Below, in pieces: positions 27,066 to 34,413 of a stretch of 64,000 nucleotides of DNA. Source of the stretch: Spirochaetales bacterium UBA6872 (GTDB taxonomy: Bacteria > Spirochaetota > Spirochaetia > Sphaerochaetales > Sphaerochaetaceae). How positions within the stretch are numbered: position 1 is the first letter of the stretch; each line of letters begins with the position of its first letter. The notes under the pieces are model-generated. The model was not told where the DNA came from, searched no databases, and saw nothing but the letters and a program-made list of their open reading frames with translations. The stretch is taken from positions 1 through 64,000 of the forward strand of contig DKCO01000046.1 of NCBI GenBank assembly GCA_002452215.1. Direction: 5' to 3'. Position numbers and translations under genes: made by a program.

Positions 27066-27152
27066 GGATTGCATCAAAAGTCAACTGAATATTCTCGATA
27101 GTAGCAGTAACGCATGGAAGGTTTAATTATCATTTTATCAACAAAAATACAA

Positions 27153-27181
27153 TTGATATTCCGTTATCTCTTTGCTATTCT
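27153..27181 (+). promoter_or_regulatory. sigma-70 promoter of LRR lipoprotein gene
   Basis: TTGATA (27153-27158), 17-bp spacer, TATTCT (27176-27181), giving a start near 27188 and a leader of about 28 nt. The -10 lies in the left half of the dyad at 27168-27209. Confidence 0.5.
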
Positions 27182-27209
27182 GCTCTGTTAAATTCTTGAT
27201 AGCAAAGAG
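27168..27209. promoter_or_regulatory. 11-bp-arm dyad overlapping -10 and ribosome-binding site
   Basis: CTCTTTGCTAT (27168-27178) and ATAGCAAAGAG (27199-27209) are perfect inverted repeats around a 20-bp centre. The left arm overlaps the -10 and the right arm overlaps the ribosome-binding site (AAAGAGG). This fits an operator of a dimeric regulator, though a DNA recombination site is also possible. Confidence 0.55.
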
Positions 27210-27232
27210 GAAAATATGAAAAGCAAGATATC
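27171..27232. repeat. 62-bp direct repeat, copy B (5' end of LRR lipoprotein gene)
   Basis: This copy contains the intact dyad, the ribosome-binding site and the first codons of the lipoprotein gene. Copy A is 497 bp upstream. The -35 element at 27153 lies outside the repeat. Confidence 0.85.
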
Positions 27233-29486
27233 TCTTCTCATACTTTTTACAGCACTAATAGCATTATCATGCGAAAACCAAATTCAAAACAACATAAAGA
27301 CAGTAAAACACGAAAATATCGTATATAGGGTTATAGATGACAAAAATGCTTCAGTTTATTCTGTTGAGAACAAAGATCTAGAAAATTGGGATTGCACAAT
27401 CGAAGAGAAAGTCGAGAACTACAGCATAGTTTCAATCGACTCAAACGCTCTCTCTGATTGCAAAGGTCTGTTGTCGCTAGAGCTCCCAAAGACAGTTGTT
27501 TATATTGGAGAGAATATTGTATCAGGGGCAAATTCGCTCAAGAGTATAAGATTTCTATCATCTACTCTTTCTTTCTCAGGAAATAGTTTCTCGAATGCTA
27601 CAAGCCTGAAAGACGTATACATGGAAAACATACGCCTTGAAGAGTGGGAAAATGTCATAAAGGATGGAAAAGAAGACTCTCTTGCCTACAATGTAGTGTT
27701 CCACTTCCAAAACAATGAAAGCTACTTCAGAGAAAAAGAGCTTGCAATAGATGGAGTCAAGTACATAATCAAAAAAACCAACGGTTATGTTGAAGTAATT
27801 GGTGCAACAGAAGATGCGACAGAAATAGCAATCCAGAGTGAAATAGAAGGCATCCCTGTTACGAGTATAAAAGACAATGCATTTTACAATAACGAAAAAA
27901 TAACAAGCGTTGTTATCCCATCATCTGTTACAGAAATTGGAATCAATGTCTTCTCCAGTTGCAATAAACTAAAAAAGGCTACTATAAAAGCAAATATAAC
28001 AGCACTTCCTGCGTGCATCTTCCAAGGATGCTTGATGCTCTCTGATGTAGAGCTTCCAAACACACTGACAGCAATCAGTGACTATGCATTTACAAGTTGC
28101 CTTTCACTTTCTTCTATTGATATCCCAGACAGTGTCGAGTCAATTGGTACGCAAGCTTTTGAGAGTGCGAATCTTAAAACAATAAAGCTCCCTTCAAAGT
28201 TGAAAGAAATCTCTCCTCAATGCTTTGGCTACAACAATTATATGACAGAGATTACAATACCAGAGGGCGTCACAACTATAGGCTCACGCGCATTCGAATT
28301 TTGCGACGACCTGAAGAGCATAAATCTTCCATCAACATTAGAAAGCATTGGAGACTATGCATTTACAGGGTGCTTCCATCTCGAAAGCATCTCTCTTCCT
28401 CAATCGCTTACCAAGATCGGTAAATATGCATTCAGCGTAGATAGCTACGATGATCCAATATCAAGTGCTGCATGCAAAGCATTGAAAACAGTCAATATAG
28501 AACAGAACTCCAAGCTTGAATCGATTGGTGAAAGTGCTTTCGCTGGCTGTATTGAGCTTGAAAGTATAGCTCTTCCAGACTCATTGAAAGAAATAAGCAG
28601 CAACACATTCAAAGATTGCTTGAAGCTAACATCCGTAACTCTTTCTGATGGACTCACAACAATCAAAAACAGTGCATTCTATAATTGTAAAGCATTGAAA
28701 ACAGTCTCTATTCCAAAAACAGTTACAAATATAGGCCCATCAGCATTTTATAAATGCACTAATCTTGCTAGCGTAGCAATAGCTGATAATTCATCGTTGG
28801 AAGAGATCGGAGCCTCAGCTTTTTATGGTTGCTCTGCTCTATCTGGAATAGACTTGTCTAAAACACAAATAACAAAATTAGGAAATTCTGCTTTCAAAGA
28901 ATGTGGTTTAAAAAGTATTCTTCTTCCATCTTCCTTAAAAGAGATTGGAGCATCCGCTTTTTATGGTTGCTTTGATCTATCAGAAATAAATCTTCCTCAA
29001 AATCTTACAACTATTGGAAACAGCGCATTCCACTCTTGTATAAATCTTGAGAGTATAACTATCCCTAATTCTGTTACATCGATTGAACAATGTGCATTTC
29101 GAAATTGCACAAGGCTTTCTTCTGTAACACTATCATCAAACATAAAGGAAATAGCCCCACACTCATTCCAGAATACAGTAATAACAACAATTACAATTCC
29201 ATCAGGTGTAACAACAATCGAAGAGTATGCTTTTGCTGAAACAAAACTGAGTAGTATAACAATATCCCAAAAGCTTGAGACTATTGGCTCATATGCATTT
29301 TCATCTTGCACAAATCTTAAAAGCATAAGCTTGCCATCAACACTTGAAAGCGTTGGAAATAATGCATTTCAGGGAGCCACCACTCTAAAAGAAGTCAATA
29401 TTGATAAACAAGAAGGCTCAATGGATACATCTTCGTGGGGATGCAGCAAGAGTATTATAAAATGGAAAGCTGAGCCTATAACTTAA
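27216..29486 (+). CDS. BspA-like leucine-rich-repeat surface lipoprotein
   Basis: A 756-residue predicted lipoprotein. The signal peptide ends in IALSC, a lipobox putting the lipidated Cys near residue 19. From about residue 200 to the end it is built of some two dozen LRR_5-type repeats with the pattern 'I...AF..C..L..I.LP..L..I'. BspA-like proteins of Treponema, Tannerella and Trichomonas sit on the cell surface and bind host proteins or cells; that role here is inference. The first 200 residues are less repetitive. ATG 27216 follows AAAGAGG. It converges on pspF, leaving only 2 bp between stop codons. Confidence 0.87.
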   Translation: MKSKISLLILFTALIALSCENQIQNNIKTVKHENIVYRVIDDKNASVYSVENKDLENWDCTIEEKVENYSIVSIDSNALSDCKGLLSLELPKTVVYIGENIVSGANSLKSIRFLSSTLSFSGNSFSNATSLKDVYMENIRLEEWENVIKDGKEDSLAYNVVFHFQNNESYFREKELAIDGVKYIIKKTNGYVEVIGATEDATEIAIQSEIEGIPVTSIKDNAFYNNEKITSVVIPSSVTEIGINVFSSCNKLKKATIKANITALPACIFQGCLMLSDVELPNTLTAISDYAFTSCLSLSSIDIPDSVESIGTQAFESANLKTIKLPSKLKEISPQCFGYNNYMTEITIPEGVTTIGSRAFEFCDDLKSINLPSTLESIGDYAFTGCFHLESISLPQSLTKIGKYAFSVDSYDDPISSAACKALKTVNIEQNSKLESIGESAFAGCIELESIALPDSLKEISSNTFKDCLKLTSVTLSDGLTTIKNSAFYNCKALKTVSIPKTVTNIGPSAFYKCTNLASVAIADNSSLEEIGASAFYGCSALSGIDLSKTQITKLGNSAFKECGLKSILLPSSLKEIGASAFYGCFDLSEINLPQNLTTIGNSAFHSCINLESITIPNSVTSIEQCAFRNCTRLSSVTLSSNIKEIAPHSFQNTVITTITIPSGVTTIEEYAFAETKLSSITISQKLETIGSYAFSSCTNLKSISLPSTLESVGNNAFQGATTLKEVNIDKQEGSMDTSSWGCSKSIIKWKAEPIT

Positions 29487-29488
29487 AA

Positions 29489-30487
29489 CTACTTCAGCCT
29501 TGATTTGTATTTTCTGTATATTCCCCTGAATTGGTCATATGTTATTGCCAAAAGCTCTGCAGCAATTTTTTGATTGCCGCCAGCTTTATCAAGTGCGCGA
29601 GACAAAAATGATATGTCGATATCTTCATGCGCTTTCGACAGATCTTTCAAATCGTAGTTTAAAAGAGTTGGAGAGTTATCCTTTTCCACCTCTTTCTTAT
29701 TCTCAAATGGATTTTCGAAAGGATCAAAATCAACGCTTTCTATTCTTGCACATCCAGTTCTGTAAACAGCCCGCTCTATAACATTCTTAAGCTCTCTTAC
29801 ATTTCCATACCAAGGATATTCCTTAAGCTGTTTTACAACATCATCCGAGAATGAAGGTATATCATCATATCCACACTCAAGTGCCATCTTGGATGCGAAA
29901 TAACTAGCAAGGATCATTATATCATCTCCCCTTTTTCTCAAAGGAGGCAAAAACAAAACCTCGAATGATAATCTATCAAGAAGATCTTCTTTGAATTTGC
30001 CTTCCGAACAAAGCTCTTTCAAATCAGCATTCGTCGCACCTACGATCCTTGCATTAGTCTCAAGTGTTTCTGACGATCCAATTCTCTCATATGTGCCATA
30101 TTCAACAACTCTCAAGATCTTCTCTTGTGTCTCAAGTGGAATAAGCCCTATCTCATCAAGAAAGAGTGTTCCTCCATCAGCTTCCTCAAATCTTCCTTTT
30201 CTAGTTTTTTGTGCTCCAGTAAATGCACCTTTTTCATAACCAAAAAGCTCGCTTTCGATCAAAGATGGCGGCAAAGATGCGCAGTTTATAGCAACAAGCG
30301 GTTTTTGCCACCTTGGCGACATATAATGAAGTCTTCGGGCAGCAAGTTCTTTTCCTGTACCTCTCTCTCCGATAAGGAGCACAGGGCGATCTATGGATGC
30401 GACTTTAGCAACCTTCTCTTGGAATTCAAGATATACTTCGCTCTCTCCTATTTCCTTGATATCTGAATCTCTGTATTGAACACTCAT
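29489..30487 (-). CDS. pspF: PspF-like sigma-54 enhancer-binding activator
   Basis: A 332-residue AAA+ activator with no N-terminal receiver or sensor domain, as in PspF. GERGTGKE is Walker A, ELFGYEKGAFTGA carries the sigma-54-contacting GAFTGA loop, and GGTLFLDEIGL is Walker B. The last 40 residues (GGNQKIAAELLAITYDQF) form a Fis-type helix-turn-helix. ATG 30487 is chosen; the frame extends upstream only through a TTG inside the operator. The two activator sites at 30489-30523 begin one base before this ATG, and no Shine-Dalgarno site is present, suggesting low, autorepressed expression. It is divergent from the second pspA operon, as in enterobacteria. In enterobacteria PspF is restrained by PspA. 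Confidence 0.88.
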   Translation of the reverse strand: MSVQYRDSDIKEIGESEVYLEFQEKVAKVASIDRPVLLIGERGTGKELAARRLHYMSPRWQKPLVAINCASLPPSLIESELFGYEKGAFTGAQKTRKGRFEEADGGTLFLDEIGLIPLETQEKILRVVEYGTYERIGSSETLETNARIVGATNADLKELCSEGKFKEDLLDRLSFEVLFLPPLRKRGDDIMILASYFASKMALECGYDDIPSFSDDVVKQLKEYPWYGNVRELKNVIERAVYRTGCARIESVDFDPFENPFENKKEVEKDNSPTLLNYDLKDLSKAHEDIDISFLSRALDKAGGNQKIAAELLAITYDQFRGIYRKYKSRLK

Positions 30488-30488
30488 G

Positions 30489-30523
30489 TGGTAAATATTA
30501 CCACTATATGGCAAAGATAGCCA
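30489..30523. promoter_or_regulatory. twin enhancer-type sites between pspF and second pspA
   Basis: TGGTAAATATTACCA (30489-30503) and TGGCAAAGATAGCCA (30509-30523), 20 bp apart centre to centre, about 132 and 112 bp before the predicted pspA start. The first extends to GTGGTAA-ATA-TTACCAC with perfect 7-bp arms. Together they cover the pspF leader, giving a route to autogenous repression. Confidence 0.72.
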
Positions 30524-30601
30524 ACATATGAGTTAAACATATTGTTTCACCATAAACAATAATTATCTAAATTACAATAAATTAACTTGATTTGCAAAAT
30601 T

Positions 30602-30616
30602 TGGCATGGTTTATGC
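30602..30616 (+). promoter_or_regulatory. sigma-54 (-24/-12) promoter of second pspA operon
   Basis: TGGCATGGTTTATGC with GG at 30603-30604 and GC at 30615-30616, 10 bp between. Predicted start near 30628, 25 nt before ATG. Confidence 0.72.
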
Positions 30617-30652
30617 GTTAATTTTTTTGAGAAAATACACAAGGAGAATAAT

Positions 30653-31285
30653 ATGGGAGTATTCACAAGATTCAAAGATATCGTAAATGCAAATATCAAT
30701 TCGCTTTTGGATAAAGCAGAAGATCCAGAGAAGATGCTGAAGCTGATGATCCAAGAGATGGAAGACACTATCATTGAGCTGAAGACTTCGTGCTCGGCAA
30801 AGATGGCAGAAGAGATAAAGCTTGCAAAGAAAATCAAGGAAGCTGAAGCTTATATAGAAAGATGGCAACAAAGAGCAAAACTTGCTGTTGAACATGGAAA
30901 AGAAGACCTTGCAAGAGAAGCTCTTGTAGAAAAGAGATGTGCATCAGAAGCTTATGAAAGCATGAGAGAGAATCTCGATATCGTAAGACAGTCTGTTGCA
31001 GAGGGAAAAGAAGAGATCAAGACTCTCGAAGACAAGCTTTTGCAAGCGAAATTGAAGTTGAAGAACCTCCAAGAGAAAAACACTCTTTCAAGGAATGCCA
31101 ACATCGACAACCATTTCGACCTAAAAAGCAGATTTGAAGCAATGGAAGAAAAGATCAACAGGATGGATGCTTGGAACGATCTGAACAGAAAGTCAGAGAC
31201 AGCAGATGAGAAGTTCAAGAAAATGGAAAAAGATGCTGAGATAGAAAAAGAGCTAGCAGCTTTAAAGGGAGAGCGAAATGATTAA
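30653..31285 (+). CDS. pspA: PspA/IM30 family membrane-stress protein (second copy)
   Basis: A 210-residue helical coiled-coil protein. GVFTRFKDIVNANINSLLDKAEDPEKMLKLMI is the PspA N-terminal helix, followed by long charged heptads. It shares the N-terminal block and general plan with the protein at 23972 but diverges in the later helices, so the two may form different or mixed oligomers. ATG 30653 has AAGGAG 8 nt upstream; the frame is open to 30587 but that part runs through the sigma-54 promoter. It leads a four-gene psp operon and overlaps the next gene by 8 bp. Confidence 0.9.
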   Translation: MGVFTRFKDIVNANINSLLDKAEDPEKMLKLMIQEMEDTIIELKTSCSAKMAEEIKLAKKIKEAEAYIERWQQRAKLAVEHGKEDLAREALVEKRCASEAYESMRENLDIVRQSVAEGKEEIKTLEDKLLQAKLKLKNLQEKNTLSRNANIDNHFDLKSRFEAMEEKINRMDAWNDLNRKSETADEKFKKMEKDAEIEKELAALKGERND

Positions 31286-31640
31286 CCAGGAGATTCTGGA
31301 TTTGATAACAGTAGCTATCGTCTTTGGCATTCCTGGTATAGTTGCTATCGTTGTTGTCTCTCTTTCGTATTACAACAAGATACAAAGGATGAAAATTGAA
31401 GCAGCGCTTAGGCAAGAAGAGATGCGCCGAGGTTATATGCCTGGCACATATTCCCGCTCTTTCTCATCCAGAAAAGCATATGAGAAAATGATGAAAGAAC
31501 ACATAAAGACGGACAATGACAACATTGAAGCAGATCAAGATGAAATGACACGAGAGGACTTGGAAAGAGCTATAAGCGATTTGGAGAAACGAATAAACAA
31601 TCTCGACACTATAATGAAGGAAAGGAAAAATGAAAGGTAG
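31278..31640 (+). CDS. PspB-like small membrane-anchored protein
   Basis: A 120-residue protein. It has one transmembrane helix (about residues 8-30), then a basic cytoplasmic helix and a C-terminal acidic coiled coil (LERAISDLEKRINNLDTIM). PspB has the same order but is usually about 75 residues, so this is a longer analogue; homology is not certain. Position between pspA and pspC supports a role in the stress-sensing complex. It overlaps both neighbours (8 and 11 bp). Confidence 0.65.
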   Translation: MINQEILDLITVAIVFGIPGIVAIVVVSLSYYNKIQRMKIEAALRQEEMRRGYMPGTYSRSFSSRKAYEKMMKEHIKTDNDNIEADQDEMTREDLERAISDLEKRINNLDTIMKERKNER

Positions 31641-32058
31641 CAGCAAAATAAGAACAAGAAGATGGACAAGATCTCCTAGGGGACAAGTACTCGGAGTCGC
31701 AACAGGACTTGCAGAATGGAGAGGCTTTCCTCCAGATGTAACACGATTGATAGTTTTTTTATCGATTCTATTTACTGGCTTCTTTCCAGGTGCAATTATC
31801 TATCTTCTTATTGCAATCATCCTGCCAGAGCAAAGAGAGAGCGATGTAATACAAAGCTTTTGGGACGAAGGAAGCTCTCAATCTTATACAAGAGACTATG
31901 ATTGTGAAGATGTAAGCTATAAGAATGCAGAGAAATCCACAGAGGATCTGAAAAAGGAATACGAAAACCTAAAAAAGAAAGTCGAGAAGATGGAGAATGA
32001 GATGTTCGACAGGGAAAGTGATTGGGATTCAAGATTCAATAGTGAGGACAAAAAATGA
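31630..32058 (+). CDS. pspC: PspC domain protein
   Basis: A 142-residue protein with a PspC domain at residues 10-70: SPRGQVLGVATGLAEWRGFPPDVTRL followed by one hydrophobic hairpin (FLSILFTGFFPGAIIYLLIAIILP). The C-terminal half is an acidic coiled coil (KKVEKMENEM). PspC is an inner-membrane partner that relieves PspA inhibition of PspF under membrane stress. It overlaps the preceding gene by 11 bp and the DUF4097-like gene by 4 bp. Confidence 0.9.
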   Translation: MKGSSKIRTRRWTRSPRGQVLGVATGLAEWRGFPPDVTRLIVFLSILFTGFFPGAIIYLLIAIILPEQRESDVIQSFWDEGSSQSYTRDYDCEDVSYKNAEKSTEDLKKEYENLKKKVEKMENEMFDRESDWDSRFNSEDKK

Positions 32059-32882
32059 TAAAGGCAACAAAAAGAACCATGATTATAATATTGATAGCTC
32101 TAATCATTGTCTGGTGTGTATATATTGGCTTTAAACTATTCTATCGTTTTTCAGGAAAAACCGATAGCTACAGCTTTGTTCCCAATGCTAATACAGAACT
32201 GACAATAAAATCAGGAGTATCAGATATATTCATATCGAACTCATCGAAGGATGAGATTGTTGTAAAATCCGAAAGGGCTGGAGGACTAGAAGTCTCAGAA
32301 GATGGTAATATTATCACTATAGAGCAAAAAGACAGAAGCTTCATGAAAGCTGGATACTTAAGTGTAGAAATCCCAGCAAGACTTGCAAAGCTGATAGTCA
32401 CTACAAACGTTGGCGATATTGATATAGCCTCAATCAATGCAAACGAAGCCATAATCAATACAAATACTGGCAATATTGATATAACAAATGTCTCATCAGA
32501 TACACTAGATGTTAAGTCAAACGTAGGCGATTTGGATATAAGCAACTCCACTCCATCCAATCTGACAATAAATACAACCACTGGAGATATTTCAATCGAG
32601 AATGTAGATTCCGAGTCTATCAACGCATCTCTCTCTACTGGAGACTTTTCAATAGAAGGAAGCGAATTCAAAAGCTTGAATGCATCAACATCAACAGGTG
32701 ACATAGAAGTCAATCTCCCATCTGAAAATGCAAAGATTAGCTACCAGGCCGGAAAGCTGACAGAAGTCTACCTCTTTGGCACAGAGTACACTGAGAGAAG
32801 CAACACACTCTCTTTCGGAAATGCAAAACCAGAGCTAGTGCTATCTTCAAACATAGGCGACATAGAGGTTGAGAATAATTGA
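32055..32882 (+). CDS. DUF4097-type beta-strand repeat protein
   Basis: A 275-residue protein with one N-terminal transmembrane helix (about residues 7-27). A parallel beta-strand repeat follows, marked by recurring 'TGDI'/'VGDI' (NVGDIDI, TGNIDI, VGDLDI, TGDISI, TGDFSI, TGDIEV). This is the DUF4097/LiaG-like layout, usually exposed outside the cytoplasmic membrane. It is the last gene of the psp operon and ends in a strong hairpin. Companion genes of this type occur with PspC-like proteins in Gram-positive lia systems, so a sensing role is plausible but not shown. Confidence 0.78.
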   Translation: MIKATKRTMIIILIALIIVWCVYIGFKLFYRFSGKTDSYSFVPNANTELTIKSGVSDIFISNSSKDEIVVKSERAGGLEVSEDGNIITIEQKDRSFMKAGYLSVEIPARLAKLIVTTNVGDIDIASINANEAIINTNTGNIDITNVSSDTLDVKSNVGDLDISNSTPSNLTINTTTGDISIENVDSESINASLSTGDFSIEGSEFKSLNASTSTGDIEVNLPSENAKISYQAGKLTEVYLFGTEYTERSNTLSFGNAKPELVLSSNIGDIEVENN

Positions 32883-32888
32883 AGCAAG

Positions 32889-32919
32889 ATCTGGAAATAC
32901 AGCTTTAGTATTTCCAGAT
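32889..32919. terminator. 12-bp perfect hairpin between psp operon and sulfatase
   Basis: ATCTGGAAATAC (32889-32900) and GTATTTCCAGAT (32908-32919) around a 7-nt loop, in the convergent gap. The U-tract is weak on both strands, but position suggests a bidirectional terminator. Confidence 0.6.
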
Positions 32920-32929
32920 ACTGTAACAT

Positions 32930-34408
32930 TTATTTCCATACAACATCTGGAGCTTTGATTTTACTAGATACCATTTCCTCTGGATAATGGCGTGCTGCAT
33001 CTGGAGCATGCCATCTTTCTTCAGCGCTATCGAAATCACATTTCATTGTAATCGAAAGATTTTGCTTCTCCCTGATTGCATTTTCCCTGATTTTATCCAT
33101 CTGAGCACAATTTGCATTCAGAAAAACCTTGCATTTATCTGCAAGTTCAGGCAGTTCATTAATCAAGTTAATGCTTTCATTTGGATCTTTTTCAATATCA
33201 AATATGGCATCATCTTTGTATCCATCATAATGCACAAATTTGTACTTCTTGTATTTGACCATTTGTGCATATGGAATATTATCTTCAGATTTTCTTGATG
33301 AAGATCCTCCTAGTTCAGAAATTACCATCCGTCCCAGATTATCAACGCCTCCTTGCAATTGATTAAAAAGGCTTACACCATCTGTATCTGAAGCTATGGG
33401 TGCTCCAACCAATTGACAAAGCGTAGGTCCTAAATCCATTAGCGATGTAGCCCCAGAGAACCTTAAACCTTTAGCGATTGTGTCGCCTGAGAATACCATA
33501 GGTGTATGAGAAGACTCCTCAAAGAAAGTCATCTTTCCATATATCCCACGTCGTCCTATATGGTCACCATGGTCTGATGCATAAATAAAGACACCTTGAT
33601 GACCTGTCCGTTTCAAATATTCTTGGAAAGCGTCATATACTTGGCCAATTTCATTGTCAGTAAATTCTACCATAGCATAGTAGGCAGCTCTTACAGCTTT
33701 GACAATTTTAGGATCTTTATCTTGGAAAATATTCTGATAATAAGCAGGTAGAGGCAAATCAATGTCATCAAGATCATCATCGCTCAACTTCTCATAATAA
33801 TAATCATACAGCTCCTTGGGAGCGACATATGGATGATGAGGAGAGTATGTCCCAACGCAGAGAAATTGCGGTTTATCATAGCTATCTTTTAGATAATCCA
33901 GAGCTCTTTCTACAACATATCTATCGAATTCCAATGTAGGTGAATTACCTGCTCCTATTATGGAAATGCAATGCGCACCACCTGTTGGAGTATTCAAATG
34001 GACACCTCGCTCCTTTTCAAAGGCCTTTGTAGGGCGATTAGTGAAAATAGGTGTAATATCACCTGCAATACGCTTTGAAAAACCATGCCTCTGATCAGGC
34101 CCTACAAAATGCATCCTTCCGCAAAGCACAGTTTCATAGCCCACAGAATTTAGACTATGAGCAAATGTAGCTCTAGATGAGTCCAATACGCTGAAATTGC
34201 CCATGCAACCACATTTTGATGGAAGTTGACCTGACATTAATGACATTCGCGCAGGCACACACAGAGGATATGAGGTATAGTTGTTGTCAAATGAGACACC
34301 GTTTTTTACTATCCTATCCAAATTCGGAGTCCTTACAATCTTGTCGCCTGCATAACCTTGTTTCAAATATGAATGTTGATCGGAGAAAAACAGACAAATA
34401 TCAAGCAT
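32930..34408 (-). CDS. type I sulfatase (first of three)
   Basis: A 492-residue alkaline-phosphatase-superfamily sulfatase that removes sulfate esters, probably from a glycan. CVPAR (about residues 51-55), followed by MSLMSG, is the C-x-P-x-R signature whose Cys is converted to formylglycine. FFSDQHS and YASDHGDHIG hold metal-binding residues. There is no signal peptide, so it would act in the cytoplasm on imported oligosaccharides. It is the last gene of the importer operon, 5 bp after the second ATPase gene. No sulfatase-maturating radical-SAM gene is in the window. Confidence 0.87.
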   Translation of the reverse strand: MLDICLFFSDQHSYLKQGYAGDKIVRTPNLDRIVKNGVSFDNNYTSYPLCVPARMSLMSGQLPSKCGCMGNFSVLDSSRATFAHSLNSVGYETVLCGRMHFVGPDQRHGFSKRIAGDITPIFTNRPTKAFEKERGVHLNTPTGGAHCISIIGAGNSPTLEFDRYVVERALDYLKDSYDKPQFLCVGTYSPHHPYVAPKELYDYYYEKLSDDDLDDIDLPLPAYYQNIFQDKDPKIVKAVRAAYYAMVEFTDNEIGQVYDAFQEYLKRTGHQGVFIYASDHGDHIGRRGIYGKMTFFEESSHTPMVFSGDTIAKGLRFSGATSLMDLGPTLCQLVGAPIASDTDGVSLFNQLQGGVDNLGRMVISELGGSSSRKSEDNIPYAQMVKYKKYKFVHYDGYKDDAIFDIEKDPNESINLINELPELADKCKVFLNANCAQMDKIRENAIREKQNLSITMKCDFDSAEERWHAPDAARHYPEEMVSSKIKAPDVVWK

Positions 34409-34413
34409 CTGTC

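Noticed and set aside
27216..29486. The repeated sequence blocks as a DNA-level tandem repeat or CRISPR-like array
   Set aside because: The periodicity is that of codons for leucine-rich repeats (about 23 residues per unit), with variable DNA and one open reading frame.
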